From Acinetobacter sp. A2 (GTDB lineage: Bacteria; Pseudomonadota; Gammaproteobacteria; Pseudomonadales; Moraxellaceae), in NCBI RefSeq assembly GCF_012371325.1, contig NZ_JAAZQX010000020.1, forward strand, positions 1-51,169: a stretch of DNA of 51,169 nucleotides, given 5' to 3'. Position numbers and translations under genes: made by a program. The number at the start of each line of letters is the position of its first letter. Within the stretch, counting starts at the first letter, position 1. Below, one piece after another: positions 37,899 to 46,575 of this stretch. Under the pieces are notes generated by a model. That model saw only the letters and a list, made by a program, of their open reading frames with translations. It did no database searches and had not been told where the DNA came from.

Positions 37899-38807
37899 AT
37901 GATAGTCGATCAACCCAGCGTATTTAACTTATTATTTTCGTGGCGGGGCACGATTTTACCCAAGGTCTTGCCACCTTTAGGGGTAGTGATGTTACTCTCC
38001 ACCATTATTGGTGGTTTGTCCTATATTGGTTACTTTCATTTTCCTGAATTGCCCTTAGTCGGCTTTACCTTAATTGGTGTCGTCCTATCGATCTTTCTTG
38101 GCTTTAAAAACAGTGCCTGTTATGACCGCTGGTGGGAAGCACGTAAACTCTGGGGCATGCTGATTGCCAATGCACGTCATTTTGACCGTGACTGCCGTAT
38201 GCTGACTCAGGCACGCCGTGAGCGTGTGATTCAGCATGTCATTGTATTTGCCAACGTACTACGTGACCGACTGCGTCATCAAACCGCCAATCCTACCGAA
38301 TTAATACAAACCAGTGGTATGAGCCAGCAAGCGATTACCCAACTGTATCAACAGGCCAACGCACCACAATACACCCTAAGTCTGATTCAATGGGAGTTGA
38401 TGCAAGCCCTAAAAGAAGGTGAAATTTCCGATATTATTTACACCCAAATGAATCAGCACGTGACCGAACTCAGTTTGGTGCAAACGGGCTGTGACCGTAT
38501 TGCCACCACACCACTGCCATTTGCTTACTCCGTATTGCTGAATCGTACTGTGTACTTTTTCTGTTTTATGCTGCCGTTTAGTTTGGGGTCTACGCTCGGA
38601 TTGGCGACCCCACTTTTGGTCGGTATTTTAGCCTATACCTTTTTAGGCTTAGATGCGCTCAGTTCTGAAATTGAAGAACCTTTTGGTACGCAAAGTAACG
38701 ACTTACCATTAGATGCCATGGTGCGTACCATTGAAATTGAATTATTGGGTACTTTGGGCAAACCAACCCCACCGCCTATTCAAGCTCAAGACAATAATTT
38801 GCTTTAA
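37899..38807 (+). CDS. Bestrophin-family (YneE) anion channel protein
   Basis: A 302-residue integral membrane protein with two hydrophobic hairpins (about residues 20-60 and 205-250). The family signatures FKNSACYDRWWEARKLWG and the LSSEIEEPFG segment that follows the last membrane helix are present. Bacterial bestrophins form pentameric anion or cation channels. The N-terminus (FNLLFSWRGTILPKVLP) fits the family start, so the ATG is right. No Shine-Dalgarno is visible, however, and a hairpin (37867-37890) occupies the region just before it. Confidence 0.88.
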   Translation: MIVDQPSVFNLLFSWRGTILPKVLPPLGVVMLLSTIIGGLSYIGYFHFPELPLVGFTLIGVVLSIFLGFKNSACYDRWWEARKLWGMLIANARHFDRDCRMLTQARRERVIQHVIVFANVLRDRLRHQTANPTELIQTSGMSQQAITQLYQQANAPQYTLSLIQWELMQALKEGEISDIIYTQMNQHVTELSLVQTGCDRIATTPLPFAYSVLLNRTVYFFCFMLPFSLGSTLGLATPLLVGILAYTFLGLDALSSEIEEPFGTQSNDLPLDAMVRTIEIELLGTLGKPTPPPIQAQDNNLL

Positions 38808-38813
38808 TTTATT

Positions 38814-38885
38814 ACCCCTCCCTAGCCCTCTTCTATACGGGGAAGGAACTCCTTCTTCATCTGGGAGAAGGTTGGGATGAGGGAG
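38814..38885. repeat. Imperfect palindromic intergenic element
   Basis: Outer arms CTCCCT..CCC and GGG..GAGGGAG, inner arms CTTCT and AGAAG, and an apical GAAGG-AACT-CCTTC fold into one long interrupted hairpin. C-rich on the left and G-rich on the right, it differs sharply from the surrounding AT-rich DNA and runs up to the rnm stop. It looks like a dispersed REP- or MITE-like element, but only one copy is present here. It may also act as a 3' end for both converging genes. Confidence 0.6.
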
Positions 38886-38888
38886 TTA

Positions 38889-39740
38889 TTAAACAAAACT
38901 CTCCCAGATCCCGACTTGCCCCTCTTTCACTCGTGGAATATTACCCAGTTTAATCCATGGCATATTTTCACCATGAAAATCGCTGCCAACGGATACTTTT
39001 AGGCCATGTTCAGCAATCATACGATCCACCATTTGACGGGTCGAAGTAGGGTCAATATTGGGTGGTAACTCCACAGCATCTCCCCCATATTTGGCAAAAA
39101 TTTCAATCAAATAACGAATATTGGTGGCAGATAAATCATAACGAGTGGGATGCGCCAACACAGCAAAGCCCTGACTTTCGTGAATTACCCGAATGGTGTC
39201 TTGCAGGCTCAAGCCATCAAATTTCACATAGGCTTTTTTGCCTTCTTTAATATATTTATCAAATGCTTGCTGAACACGTGTCACAAAACCTTTTTCTTGC
39301 AAGGTTTTGGCAATGTGTGTACGTGTAATCCGATCTGCCACACCCTCGACTTTGGCCAGTACATCGTTATAAATATCTTGCCCAATCAGCGGAGTCAGCA
39401 AATCACAAATTTGCTTGGCACGTTCTGCACGAATTTGTTTTTGCTGTTCAAGTACCGCCTGCAACGGCGCAGGATTTTGCATATTCAAGGCCACCACATG
39501 CACGCTGTAACTCTTTTTGGTGGCAGGCCGTGACCACTGACTCGAAATTTCCACGCCAGAAACAATCTCTAAAGCCTGTCCCTGTGCAGCTTGTCGCGCT
39601 AACAGCACGCCATCCATCGTGTCATGATCAGTCAATGCCAAGGTGTGAATACCCTGTTGAATGGCTGCAGTTACCAGTTCTGCAGGTGACAAAGTTCCAT
39701 CAGAAATATTACTGTGTGTATGTAAATCTACGCCGTGCAT
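38889..39740 (-). CDS. rnm: PHP-domain exoribonuclease Rnm (YciV/TrpH)
   Basis: A 283-residue metal-dependent phosphoesterase. The PHP metal motifs are DLHTHSNISDGT, LALTDHDTMDGV, GVEIS, LAHPTRYDL and GSDFHG. In E. coli this family member (RNase AM) trims the 5' ends of rRNAs and removes nucleotides from 3',5'-bisphosphates. The ATG at 39740 is used; a GTG one codon upstream is equivalent. It is divergent from yciB. Its stop codon abuts the palindromic element. Confidence 0.92.
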   Translation of the reverse strand: MHGVDLHTHSNISDGTLSPAELVTAAIQQGIHTLALTDHDTMDGVLLARQAAQGQALEIVSGVEISSQWSRPATKKSYSVHVVALNMQNPAPLQAVLEQQKQIRAERAKQICDLLTPLIGQDIYNDVLAKVEGVADRITRTHIAKTLQEKGFVTRVQQAFDKYIKEGKKAYVKFDGLSLQDTIRVIHESQGFAVLAHPTRYDLSATNIRYLIEIFAKYGGDAVELPPNIDPTSTRQMVDRMIAEHGLKVSVGSDFHGENMPWIKLGNIPRVKEGQVGIWESFV

Positions 39741-39785
39741 CACTTATACTATGTCATTTATTTGATCAGATTTAGATACTCTAAC

Positions 39786-40397
39786 ATGAAAGCACTTTTA
39801 GACTTTGTGCCCCTCATTATTTTCTTTTATTTATACAAAACTGTAGATCCAAAAGACACCGACCATCAATTATTACAACTCATCGGCTCTGCAGGCGGTG
39901 TCGATAATAATCATATTCTTGTGGCAACCACAGGTCTGATCATATCCATGTTAGTGGTGTATGGCGCATTATTTGTCATGCAAAAATTCCGCCTAGATAA
40001 ACAACAATGGATTGTGTTGTTTATGACTGTCATTTTTGGTGGTGTCACCTTAATGCTGAGCGATGACTTTTATATCCGCCTCAAAGCCGCCATTTTAAAT
40101 ATTGTCTTTGCCGGTGCTTTTTTACTGTCGCCGTGGTTCAGCAAAGACCGTAAACCCCTTATTCAACGCTTATTTGGCCCAGTGTTCAACTTAAGTGAAA
40201 CAGGCTGGAAAAACCTGAATTATGCATGGGCTGCGATGTTTGCTGTGATGTCCTTCCTGCATGTGTTTTTTGCATTTTTATTTATGGATGGAAAATATTG
40301 GGGAGAATTCACCGCTTTTGGTGACATGATCGTAATGTTTTCCTTTATCATTGTGCAGTTTATTGTATTGCGCAAATACTTTAAAACATCTGAATAA
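39786..40397 (+). CDS. yciB: Septation/intracellular membrane protein YciB (IspZ)
   Basis: A 203-residue inner-membrane protein with five hydrophobic helices. The start KALLDFVPLIIFFYLYK, the middle GGVTLMLSDDFYIRLKAAILN and the NYAWAAMFAVMSFLHVFF segment are characteristic. YciB works with the division and elongation machinery and in envelope stability. The frame is open upstream to 39735, but the ATG at 39786 gives the family start. It is followed by yciI after 29 bases, a conserved pair. Confidence 0.93.
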   Translation: MKALLDFVPLIIFFYLYKTVDPKDTDHQLLQLIGSAGGVDNNHILVATTGLIISMLVVYGALFVMQKFRLDKQQWIVLFMTVIFGGVTLMLSDDFYIRLKAAILNIVFAGAFLLSPWFSKDRKPLIQRLFGPVFNLSETGWKNLNYAWAAMFAVMSFLHVFFAFLFMDGKYWGEFTAFGDMIVMFSFIIVQFIVLRKYFKTSE

Positions 40398-40426
40398 TTT
40401 CTGATCTGCAATATTCGAGAGTAGCT

Positions 40427-40729
40427 ATGCCTTTATTTGTTCTAAGTTGTACTGACCGTGAAGGTACACTGGAAAAACGTCTTGCGACACGTCCTTTACA
40501 TTTGGCACGTTTGCAACAGCTAGATGCAGAAGGTCGTTTGATTGTGGCGGGCGCTATGCCTAAAGACCCAAGCAATCCACAAGCAGGTTTTTATGGCAGC
40601 ACCATGATTGTCGACTTTGATAGCCGTGAAGCCTTAGACGCATGGTTACAAGATGAACCTTTCTTAAAAGAAGGCGTGTACAGTCATATTGACGTCAAGC
40701 CATTCAACAAAGCCTTTCCTCAAGGATAA
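40427..40729 (+). CDS. yciI: YciI-family protein
   Basis: A 100-residue protein of the YciI dimeric alpha/beta-barrel family. It begins PLFVLSCTDREG and has the His/Asp region RPLHLARLQQLDAEGRLIVAGAMP and the acidic DEPFLKEGVYSHI end. The reaction catalysed is not established. It lies between yciB and a small coiled-coil membrane protein, 5 bases before the latter. Confidence 0.92.
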   Translation: MPLFVLSCTDREGTLEKRLATRPLHLARLQQLDAEGRLIVAGAMPKDPSNPQAGFYGSTMIVDFDSREALDAWLQDEPFLKEGVYSHIDVKPFNKAFPQG

Positions 40730-40734
40730 GCAAT

Positions 40735-41205
40735 ATGCGTTTCGTTGTTGCCAGTGCTGTTCTACTGAGTTCAGCCGCCTTTGCTGTTGAACCAACGCCA
40801 ATGCCGAACACAGTTGCTGCAGTTGCGCCTACAGCGGCTGCGAGCAATGCGGCTGCAGCTTCAGCAACCACAGCAGGCAATCCCGCAGTGCCTGCTACTC
40901 AAAATAAACCACTGACTGCCGAACAAATTGCTAAAAATAAAGCCATTCAGGAAGCCAAAACCAAAGCCTTGATTAAAGATCAAAGCACACGTTTGCAACA
41001 ACTCGAACAGGCCAACCTAGATGCCTTAGCACAAAATCAGGAACTGCAACTTAAAAATGATAATTTAGGCGTGCAAGTGCAAGTGCTGCAAAGTGAACGC
41101 AGTGCACAAATGTTTTTATATGGTGCAGCGACACTGGCAGTAGGCGTATTGCTCGGCTTTCTAATTGCCAGTTATGTTTATACCAAGCGTCGTCGTCAAT
41201 GGTAA
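40735..41205 (+). CDS. Exported coiled-coil protein with C-terminal membrane anchor
   Basis: A 156-residue protein that I cannot name. Residues 1-17 look like a signal peptide ending AFA. Residues 18-60 are Ala/Thr/Pro-rich and probably disordered. Residues 62-125 are a charged helical coiled coil (TAEQIAKNKAIQEAKTKALI... QLEQANLDALAQNQELQL). Residues 127-148 are a transmembrane helix followed by the basic tail KRRRQW. The layout recalls the C-terminal part of YgiM-type proteins, but no SH3 domain is present. It lies 5 bases after yciI and 37 before mnmC, so it is likely co-transcribed. Confidence 0.75.
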   Translation: MRFVVASAVLLSSAAFAVEPTPMPNTVAAVAPTAAASNAAAASATTAGNPAVPATQNKPLTAEQIAKNKAIQEAKTKALIKDQSTRLQQLEQANLDALAQNQELQLKNDNLGVQVQVLQSERSAQMFLYGAATLAVGVLLGFLIASYVYTKRRRQW

Positions 41206-41242
41206 TCTGACTGCGCACCTTTTCATTTAAAGGACTTTTGTT

Positions 41243-43150
41243 TTGTTTCAGCCTATTCAAACTGCCGAGCTGGATTGGCAACTGGTCGATGGCATTGATG
41301 TGCCCATTTCCAAACAGTTTGGTGATGTGTATTTCTCTAAAGACAATGGCCTGCTCGAAACGCGGCATGTGTTTTTACAGGGCAACGACTTACCCACCCG
41401 CTTGGCAGCACTCAACGATTTTGAATATTTTTGCGTAGGTGAAACAGGCTTTGGAACAGGCTTAAATATTTTAGCGCTGTGGCAATTGTGGCAACAGGTA
41501 CGTCCTAATAATCACAGTCACTTGCACGCCATTTCTGTAGAAAAATTTCCACTCCGCAAAGCCGATCTAATTCGTGCCTTAGCCGCTTGGCCAGAACTGA
41601 GTCATCTGTCTGAACAGCTGATTCAGCAATACCCTGCAGCCATAGCAGGCTGTCATCGTTTAAATCTTCCAGATGAACGCTTTAGCCTCGATTTATGGCT
41701 AGGCGATGCACAGGAAGTATTCCCTGCAATTGCCAAAACCACACCTGTAAACGCTTGGTTTTTAGATGGCTTTGCCCCCTCTTGCAACCCAGATATGTGG
41801 CAGGAAACGGTACTGAACCCCATTGTAGCCTTATCAGACTATGGCACGACCTTTGCCTCATTCAGTGTGGCAGGCGTACTTAAACGTGGCTTAAAACAAC
41901 ACGGTATTCAGATTACCCGCCCACGTGGTTTTGGGCATAAACGGGAAATGCTAAAAGCAGTTTGGCAAGCGCCGGACATGCCGCAAACATCAGATCAGAC
42001 TGAAATGGCACAAATTGCGGCAACAAACCGCAATGCAGCCACCAAACAGCGCCATATTGCGATTGTAGGCGCAGGAATTGCAGGTTTAAGCTGTGCTTGG
42101 GCATTTGCACAACGTGGGCATCAAGTCACGCTCTACGATCAAACAGCGCCCCTTGCAGGTGGTTCAGGCAATCCCTTGGCATTGTTAAACCCAAAACTTT
42201 GCCCAGCTCATCAAACTGCCGATCACTTAATGACGCTGGCATGGCAATATGCCTTGAATCACTATGCCGTATTCAAGGCATTTCGTCCGTTGCAGATTCA
42301 TCAATTGGCGCTTAAACATGCCGATGAATTACTAGATTTAGCCACACAATATCCACCAGATATTTTAACAGCACACACCGCAGCTGAACTCATACCACAA
42401 AGTAATTTTGCCAGTTTGAACTTATTGCAAGCAGGCGCAGTTTCTCCACATCAACTGCGAGATGAAATTCTTGCACACCCACTCATTCAGTTTCAGCAAG
42501 CCAAAATTGAAAAAATTACAGCTGCAGCACAACAGCAGATTTTACACAGTACAGATGCTGAACTCGGACGTTTTGATCATGTTATTGTCTGCGCTGCCCT
42601 ACAAAGCGGTGCTTTTTTTGAAAACTATCCTGTACTTAAACCTATTCGTGGGCAAGTCAGCTGGTTAAATAATGCCAATCAAGCCTTGCCATTATCACAA
42701 GCCTATAGCTATGGTGGGTATTGCATGCAGCTCAATGCTGAGCAGCTCATTTTAGGCGCATCATTTTATCCAAATCGGGAAGATTGCGATGTATTGGCAG
42801 AAGACCATGTGCATAACTACGAACTTATCCACAGTGTCTTTCCTGCCTATGCTAAAAATTTAGCCCCTGTAGACACTTGGCAAGGACGTGCTTCTGTACG
42901 TGCCCAAAGTCAGGACTATTTCCCTTTACTGGGTAAAATGCATGATGATCAGGAAATTTATAGCTTGGCAGGACTGGGTTCTAAAGGTTTTTTATTTGCC
43001 CCATTGTGCAGTGAAATACTGGCAGCACAGGTTTTAGCCGAAGCCTGCCCTGTACCGAAAAACTTACTGCAAAAACTGGCCGTAACACGCTTTCAAAAAA
43101 AAGTGAAAGCCAAAAAACCATATTTTAAAAATATTCCCCCCTTAGCCTAG
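41243..43150 (+). CDS. mnmC: Bifunctional tRNA modification enzyme MnmC
   Basis: A 635-residue enzyme that finishes 5-methylaminomethyl-2-thiouridine at the wobble base of tRNAs. The N-terminal half (about 1-245) is the SAM methyltransferase, with FCVGETGFGTGLNIL and WFLDGFAPSCNPDMW. The C-terminal half begins with the FAD-binding IAIVGAGIAGLSCAWAFAQRG near residue 272 and ends with LAGLGSKGFLFAPL. The start is a TTG with AAGGA nine bases upstream; no ATG fits. It closes the yciB operon and ends at a terminator. Confidence 0.95.
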   Translation: MFQPIQTAELDWQLVDGIDVPISKQFGDVYFSKDNGLLETRHVFLQGNDLPTRLAALNDFEYFCVGETGFGTGLNILALWQLWQQVRPNNHSHLHAISVEKFPLRKADLIRALAAWPELSHLSEQLIQQYPAAIAGCHRLNLPDERFSLDLWLGDAQEVFPAIAKTTPVNAWFLDGFAPSCNPDMWQETVLNPIVALSDYGTTFASFSVAGVLKRGLKQHGIQITRPRGFGHKREMLKAVWQAPDMPQTSDQTEMAQIAATNRNAATKQRHIAIVGAGIAGLSCAWAFAQRGHQVTLYDQTAPLAGGSGNPLALLNPKLCPAHQTADHLMTLAWQYALNHYAVFKAFRPLQIHQLALKHADELLDLATQYPPDILTAHTAAELIPQSNFASLNLLQAGAVSPHQLRDEILAHPLIQFQQAKIEKITAAAQQQILHSTDAELGRFDHVIVCAALQSGAFFENYPVLKPIRGQVSWLNNANQALPLSQAYSYGGYCMQLNAEQLILGASFYPNREDCDVLAEDHVHNYELIHSVFPAYAKNLAPVDTWQGRASVRAQSQDYFPLLGKMHDDQEIYSLAGLGSKGFLFAPLCSEILAAQVLAEACPVPKNLLQKLAVTRFQKKVKAKKPYFKNIPPLA

Positions 43151-43188
43151 CCCTTAGTTGTAGATAAAAGGGATAAAACAACACCCAA

Positions 43189-43217
43189 CAAAAAAGCGCC
43201 TTTCGGCGCTTCTTTTT
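43189..43217. terminator. Bidirectional terminator after mnmC
   Basis: The arms AAGCGCC (43194-43200) and GGCGCTT (43205-43211) enclose a TTTC loop and are flanked by A and T runs. It serves mnmC (+) and the rhodanese gene (-). Confidence 0.9.
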
Positions 43218-43231
43218 TGCAGTTGCAAATA

Positions 43232-43546
43232 TTATGCACCCTGCTCCAATGCTAAGCCAGCATCACGTGCTGCACGCGTACCACCCATTAACACCACATA
43301 TTCACGTGAGTTGTCAAAACCCTCAAGTAACTCTGCTGCACGTGGGGCTTTACTACCACCACCACATAAAATGTAAATCGGTTGATCCGCTGACACCTGA
43401 GTGAGGCTCTCTGCTGAAAGATCGCTAATAGGCTGATTTACTGCCCCTTTCACGTGTGCTTCAGCATAAGCACTTGAATCGCGTACATCCCAGATCACTG
43501 CATTTTCTGGGAACTCAAATGTTGTAATTTCTTGTTTACGGATCAT
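43232..43546 (-). CDS. Single-domain rhodanese-like sulfurtransferase
   Basis: A 104-residue cytoplasmic rhodanese. VIWDVRDSSAYAEAHVKGAVNQP is the CH2A-type start and Cys61 in ILCGGGSKAPRAAELL is the catalytic position. GGTRAARDAGLAL resembles the usual GG..W..AG end but lacks the tryptophan. The ATG at 43546 has AAGGAG six bases upstream; the frame itself runs nine codons further. It is divergent from yajQ. Confidence 0.87.
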   Translation of the reverse strand: MIRKQEITTFEFPENAVIWDVRDSSAYAEAHVKGAVNQPISDLSAESLTQVSADQPIYILCGGGSKAPRAAELLEGFDNSREYVVLMGGTRAARDAGLALEQGA

Positions 43547-43637
43547 TGCGCACTCCTTTGATGTAAACAACACTTGGCAAATGAAGAAAACATCCCTAGC
43601 ATCTCAGATATTGTTTCCATTTGCAAAGGTCTTCATT

Positions 43638-44126
43638 ATGCCTTCTTTCGATATTGTTTCTGAATTAGAACTTTTTGAAGTGAATCATGCGGTTCAAAAC
43701 ACACAAAAAGAAATTGGTACTCGTTTCGATTTTCGTGGTCAAGATGTGTCTATCGAACTCAATGAAAAAAACAAAGAGATTAAAATCTCCACTGAAAGTG
43801 ATTTCCAATGTGAGCAAGTGTATACCATGCTCGAAAATCACTTCTATAAGCGTAAAGTCGACATTCAGGCACTTGATCCACAAAAAATGACGGCATCAGG
43901 TAAAAATGTGATTCAAGTGATCAAACTAAAAGATGGTCTTGACTCAGATACCGCAAAAAAAATTAACAAAGCCATTAAAGACAGTGGCATTAAAGTGCAA
44001 TCTTCTATTCAGGGTGACAAAATTCGTGTAACCGACAAGAAACGCGATACTTTGCAACAAGTGATGGCGTTCTTGAAAGAGCAACAATTTGGTCTGCCAT
44101 TGCAATTTAATAACTTTAAAGATTAA
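43638..44126 (+). CDS. yajQ: YajQ-family nucleotide-binding protein
   Basis: A 162-residue protein of the YajQ (DUF520) family, two ferredoxin-like domains that bind RNA, nucleotides or cyclic di-GMP in some species. It begins PSFDIVSELELFEV. RFDFRG, the central LDPQKMTASGKNVIQVIKLK and the end FGLPLQFNNFKD are diagnostic. The ATG at 43638 has AAAGG eight bases upstream; the frame upstream to 43581 is not used. It is followed after 12 bases by a hotdog-fold gene. Confidence 0.95.
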   Translation: MPSFDIVSELELFEVNHAVQNTQKEIGTRFDFRGQDVSIELNEKNKEIKISTESDFQCEQVYTMLENHFYKRKVDIQALDPQKMTASGKNVIQVIKLKDGLDSDTAKKINKAIKDSGIKVQSSIQGDKIRVTDKKRDTLQQVMAFLKEQQFGLPLQFNNFKD

Positions 44127-44138
44127 TTTGGGGATGCC

Positions 44139-44648
44139 ATGACACCAACCAATCGCTTAAACAAACTGGTCAAAGCAACATCAAAATTGCCTAAAGGCAT
44201 TCAAAGCCGCCTTTTAAGTCAAGCTTTTGGTCGTGTCGTGCCTATGGTGGGTAGTGCAAAAATTCGCTATCACGAAGTGACTCCATCACAAGTGGTGGTC
44301 AGCATTGCCAATCACAAAGCCATGCAAAACCATATTGGGCAAGTACATGCCTGTGCAATGGCACTGCTTGCCGAAACTGCAACAGGTTTTGTAACGGCTA
44401 TGAATGTACCAGATAGCGCAATTGTGCTGATTAAAAGCCTGAAAGTGGACTTTAAACGCCCAACTCAAGGTGCTATGACCGCCATTGCGACCTTAAGCCC
44501 CGAACAGCAACAACTCATGCACAGCACCGACAAAGGTGAAACGCTGGTCAATGTCAGTGTCATGGATGAATCTGGTGAAGTTCCAATTCAGTGTGAAATG
44601 CTGTGGGCTTGGGTGTCTAAAGCACATTTAAAGCAAAAACAAGCCTAA
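44139..44648 (+). CDS. DUF4442/hotdog-fold protein, possible thioesterase
   Basis: A 169-residue protein with the DUF4442 variant of the hotdog fold. The central helix HIGQVHACAMALLAETATGF fits the PaaI-like pattern, and the strands KSLKVDFKRPTQG and LVNVSVMDESGEV follow. A thioesterase activity is possible but the acidic catalytic residue of known enzymes cannot be assigned with certainty. It is likely co-transcribed with yajQ and ends at a strong terminator. Confidence 0.8.
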   Translation: MTPTNRLNKLVKATSKLPKGIQSRLLSQAFGRVVPMVGSAKIRYHEVTPSQVVVSIANHKAMQNHIGQVHACAMALLAETATGFVTAMNVPDSAIVLIKSLKVDFKRPTQGAMTAIATLSPEQQQLMHSTDKGETLVNVSVMDESGEVPIQCEMLWAWVSKAHLKQKQA

Positions 44649-44665
44649 GATTATTCTCTAAAGCA

Positions 44666-44698
44666 AAAAATCCCAGATCAAAGATCTGGGATTTTTTA
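44666..44698. terminator. Bidirectional terminator
   Basis: Arms of 14 bases (A5TCCCAGATC and its complement) around an AAA loop, flanked by A and T runs. It lies between the hotdog gene (+) and yciA (-). Confidence 0.93.
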
Positions 44699-44715
44699 TA
44701 GTCACTTAAAAATAA

Positions 44716-45144
44716 CTACGCTTGGCTCGCCTGAGCCTCTAAAAACTTCTGTTTGGATTCTTCAGGAATCTGACGTTTTGAACCTTTGACGTCTACCGCA
44801 ACAAAGGTAAACACCCCTTCGGTAACACGTACTGCTTCACGTGAATCATCATGGCTGTCCCACACTTCAATTTGCATTTGAATTGAAGTATTGCCCACTT
44901 TCAGAATTTTAGTATAGCAACTGATCACATCGCCCACTTTGACAGGCACCAAAAAAGTCATTTGGTTAATTGAAATCGTGGCACAGCGCCCTTTACTAAA
45001 GCGCTCAGCATGAATTGCACCCGCCAAGTCCATCTGTGAAACGATCCAGCCTCCAAAGACATCTCCACTCCAGTTGGTATCTGCTGGCATGGCAATTGTT
45101 TGTAGGGAAAGCACTCCCTCTGGTTTTGCATGAGAATCTGACAC
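44716..45144 (-). CDS. yciA: Acyl-CoA thioesterase YciA
   Basis: A 142-residue hotdog-fold thioesterase that cleaves a broad range of acyl-CoAs. The motifs TIAMPADTNWSGDVFGGWIVSQMDLAGA (with the catalytic Asp) and CATISINQMTFLVPVKVGD are diagnostic. The frame runs to 45165, but the GTG at 45144 is preferred. GGAG lies five bases before it, and the resulting N-terminus MSDSHAKPEG aligns with the E. coli protein without a gap. It is the last gene of the hydrolase-trxC-yciA set. Confidence 0.88.
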   Translation of the reverse strand: MSDSHAKPEGVLSLQTIAMPADTNWSGDVFGGWIVSQMDLAGAIHAERFSKGRCATISINQMTFLVPVKVGDVISCYTKILKVGNTSIQMQIEVWDSHDDSREAVRVTEGVFTFVAVDVKGSKRQIPEESKQKFLEAQASQA

Positions 45145-45186
45145 GTTCACTCCGGACATTTGCATTAAGTTAGCACGAACAGTGCA

Positions 45187-45618
45187 TTAAGATTGGGCGT
45201 TAAGCTGCTGATCCAACCACTGTTGTAATTCAGTCGCACGTAGCGCACCGCTTATTCTAGCAATTTCATTGCTTTTATTCATCAGTACCAGTGTTGGAAT
45301 ACTGCGCACATGAAACGCACTGCTCAAGCGTGGATTGGCTTCTGTATCAATTTTTGCAAATACTACATGCGGATTTTGCTTAGCCACCGTTGCAAAATGT
45401 GGTGCCATCATCTTGCATGGACCACACCAGTCTGCCCAAAGATCAATCAGAATAGGTAAATCGCTGTTTTGAATAAAATGACTAAAATTTTGTTCATTCA
45501 GTTCAATTGGCGCAAGCGGAATCAAGGCTTGATGGCACTGTCCACACGCAGGGCTGGCAGATAATTTATCTTCAGGTACTCGGTTTTTTGCACCACATTC
45601 AGGACACACAATAATCAT
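45187..45618 (-). CDS. trxC: Thioredoxin 2 (zinc-binding)
   Basis: A 143-residue thioredoxin with an N-terminal zinc finger made by two Cys pairs (CPECG and CGQCH). The thioredoxin domain with active site WCGPCK and the cis-proline RSIPTL follows. TrxC reduces disulfides under oxidative stress. Its ATG comes directly after the stop of the hydrolase gene, so the two are coupled. Confidence 0.94.
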   Translation of the reverse strand: MIIVCPECGAKNRVPEDKLSASPACGQCHQALIPLAPIELNEQNFSHFIQNSDLPILIDLWADWCGPCKMMAPHFATVAKQNPHVVFAKIDTEANPRLSSAFHVRSIPTLVLMNKSNEIARISGALRATELQQWLDQQLNAQS

Positions 45619-46515
45619 TTACTGATCTCCAAACAGTTGCTGTAAAAACTCTAATTGGGTCTGAATCGCTTTTTTAAACCATTCACCATGATAAATATCG
45701 AAATGTTGCATATCCCACTCTTCATATTGCACATAAGGCGCAATATTGGTGGCTGTTTCACGACTAGATTCAATTGGAATCAAACTGTCGTGCTGTGCGG
45801 CAATAAACAACACCGGGATGTTGATTTGGCGGACTTCCTGAATAGGACGATAACGGATTAAATGAAAAAACACCCGCGCAGGAATGGTACCGCTCCAATA
45901 ATAATCAGAATTTACAATGGACATATAACCTGCATAACTGTCTGCTGTAGGTAAAAAGCACAGCGCCTTTTGCGCCACCACAGGCAGTGTTTTTGGCGAC
46001 ATACCCACCTTTGCACCCATATAATCCTGACTAGAAATTTTTAAGGCTTTGGGAAGTTGCTGCAAAGGATACAACTTGGCACTTTCCGCACCATCGACAA
46101 AAGGCACTTGTACCATCACCGCAGCCAAATTGTGTAATCTCGAAGCCAAACTTAGCACATATCCACCGCTCAGCGATGTCCCCCATAAAATCATGCGCTT
46201 GGCATCTATAGATTTACGTTCTGCGATATGTGAAATCATGCTGCGCCAATCATCTAACTGCGCTTCAATAGACACCAATTCACGTGGACGACCTGTGCTT
46301 CCACCCCAATAGCGATAATCAAACAACACCACGGCATAGCCTGCCTGAGCAAAGTGTTGTGCATATTGCACCAATTTAAAATGCCGCAAGGCCGCCAGAC
46401 CATGCGCCATCAGAATCACCGCGGGCTTTTCTATAGATTTAGGGCGATAAAAGTCTGCAGCAATCACTTCATGATCACTTTTGACATATAAAGGCTCGAC
46501 CGTGTAGGAATGCAT
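45619..46515 (-). CDS. Alpha/beta hydrolase
   Basis: A 298-residue serine hydrolase. The oxyanion segment is LMAHGLAALRH. The nucleophile Ser is in the GxSxG motif GTSLSGG near residue 115, followed by a cap region (residues 140-215). The Asp and His parts of the triad are in AAQHDSLIPI and DMQHFDIY. There is no signal peptide. It is close to the X-Pro dipeptidyl-peptidase/DLH-like group annotated only as alpha/beta hydrolase; the substrate is unknown. It starts the operon with trxC and yciA. Confidence 0.85.
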   Translation of the reverse strand: MHSYTVEPLYVKSDHEVIAADFYRPKSIEKPAVILMAHGLAALRHFKLVQYAQHFAQAGYAVVLFDYRYWGGSTGRPRELVSIEAQLDDWRSMISHIAERKSIDAKRMILWGTSLSGGYVLSLASRLHNLAAVMVQVPFVDGAESAKLYPLQQLPKALKISSQDYMGAKVGMSPKTLPVVAQKALCFLPTADSYAGYMSIVNSDYYWSGTIPARVFFHLIRYRPIQEVRQINIPVLFIAAQHDSLIPIESSRETATNIAPYVQYEEWDMQHFDIYHGEWFKKAIQTQLEFLQQLFGDQ

Positions 46516-46575
46516 ACGCGCTCCATTGCGTTATTTTATCGTTATAAATATTTCAGAACATTCAGCTCATGAATC

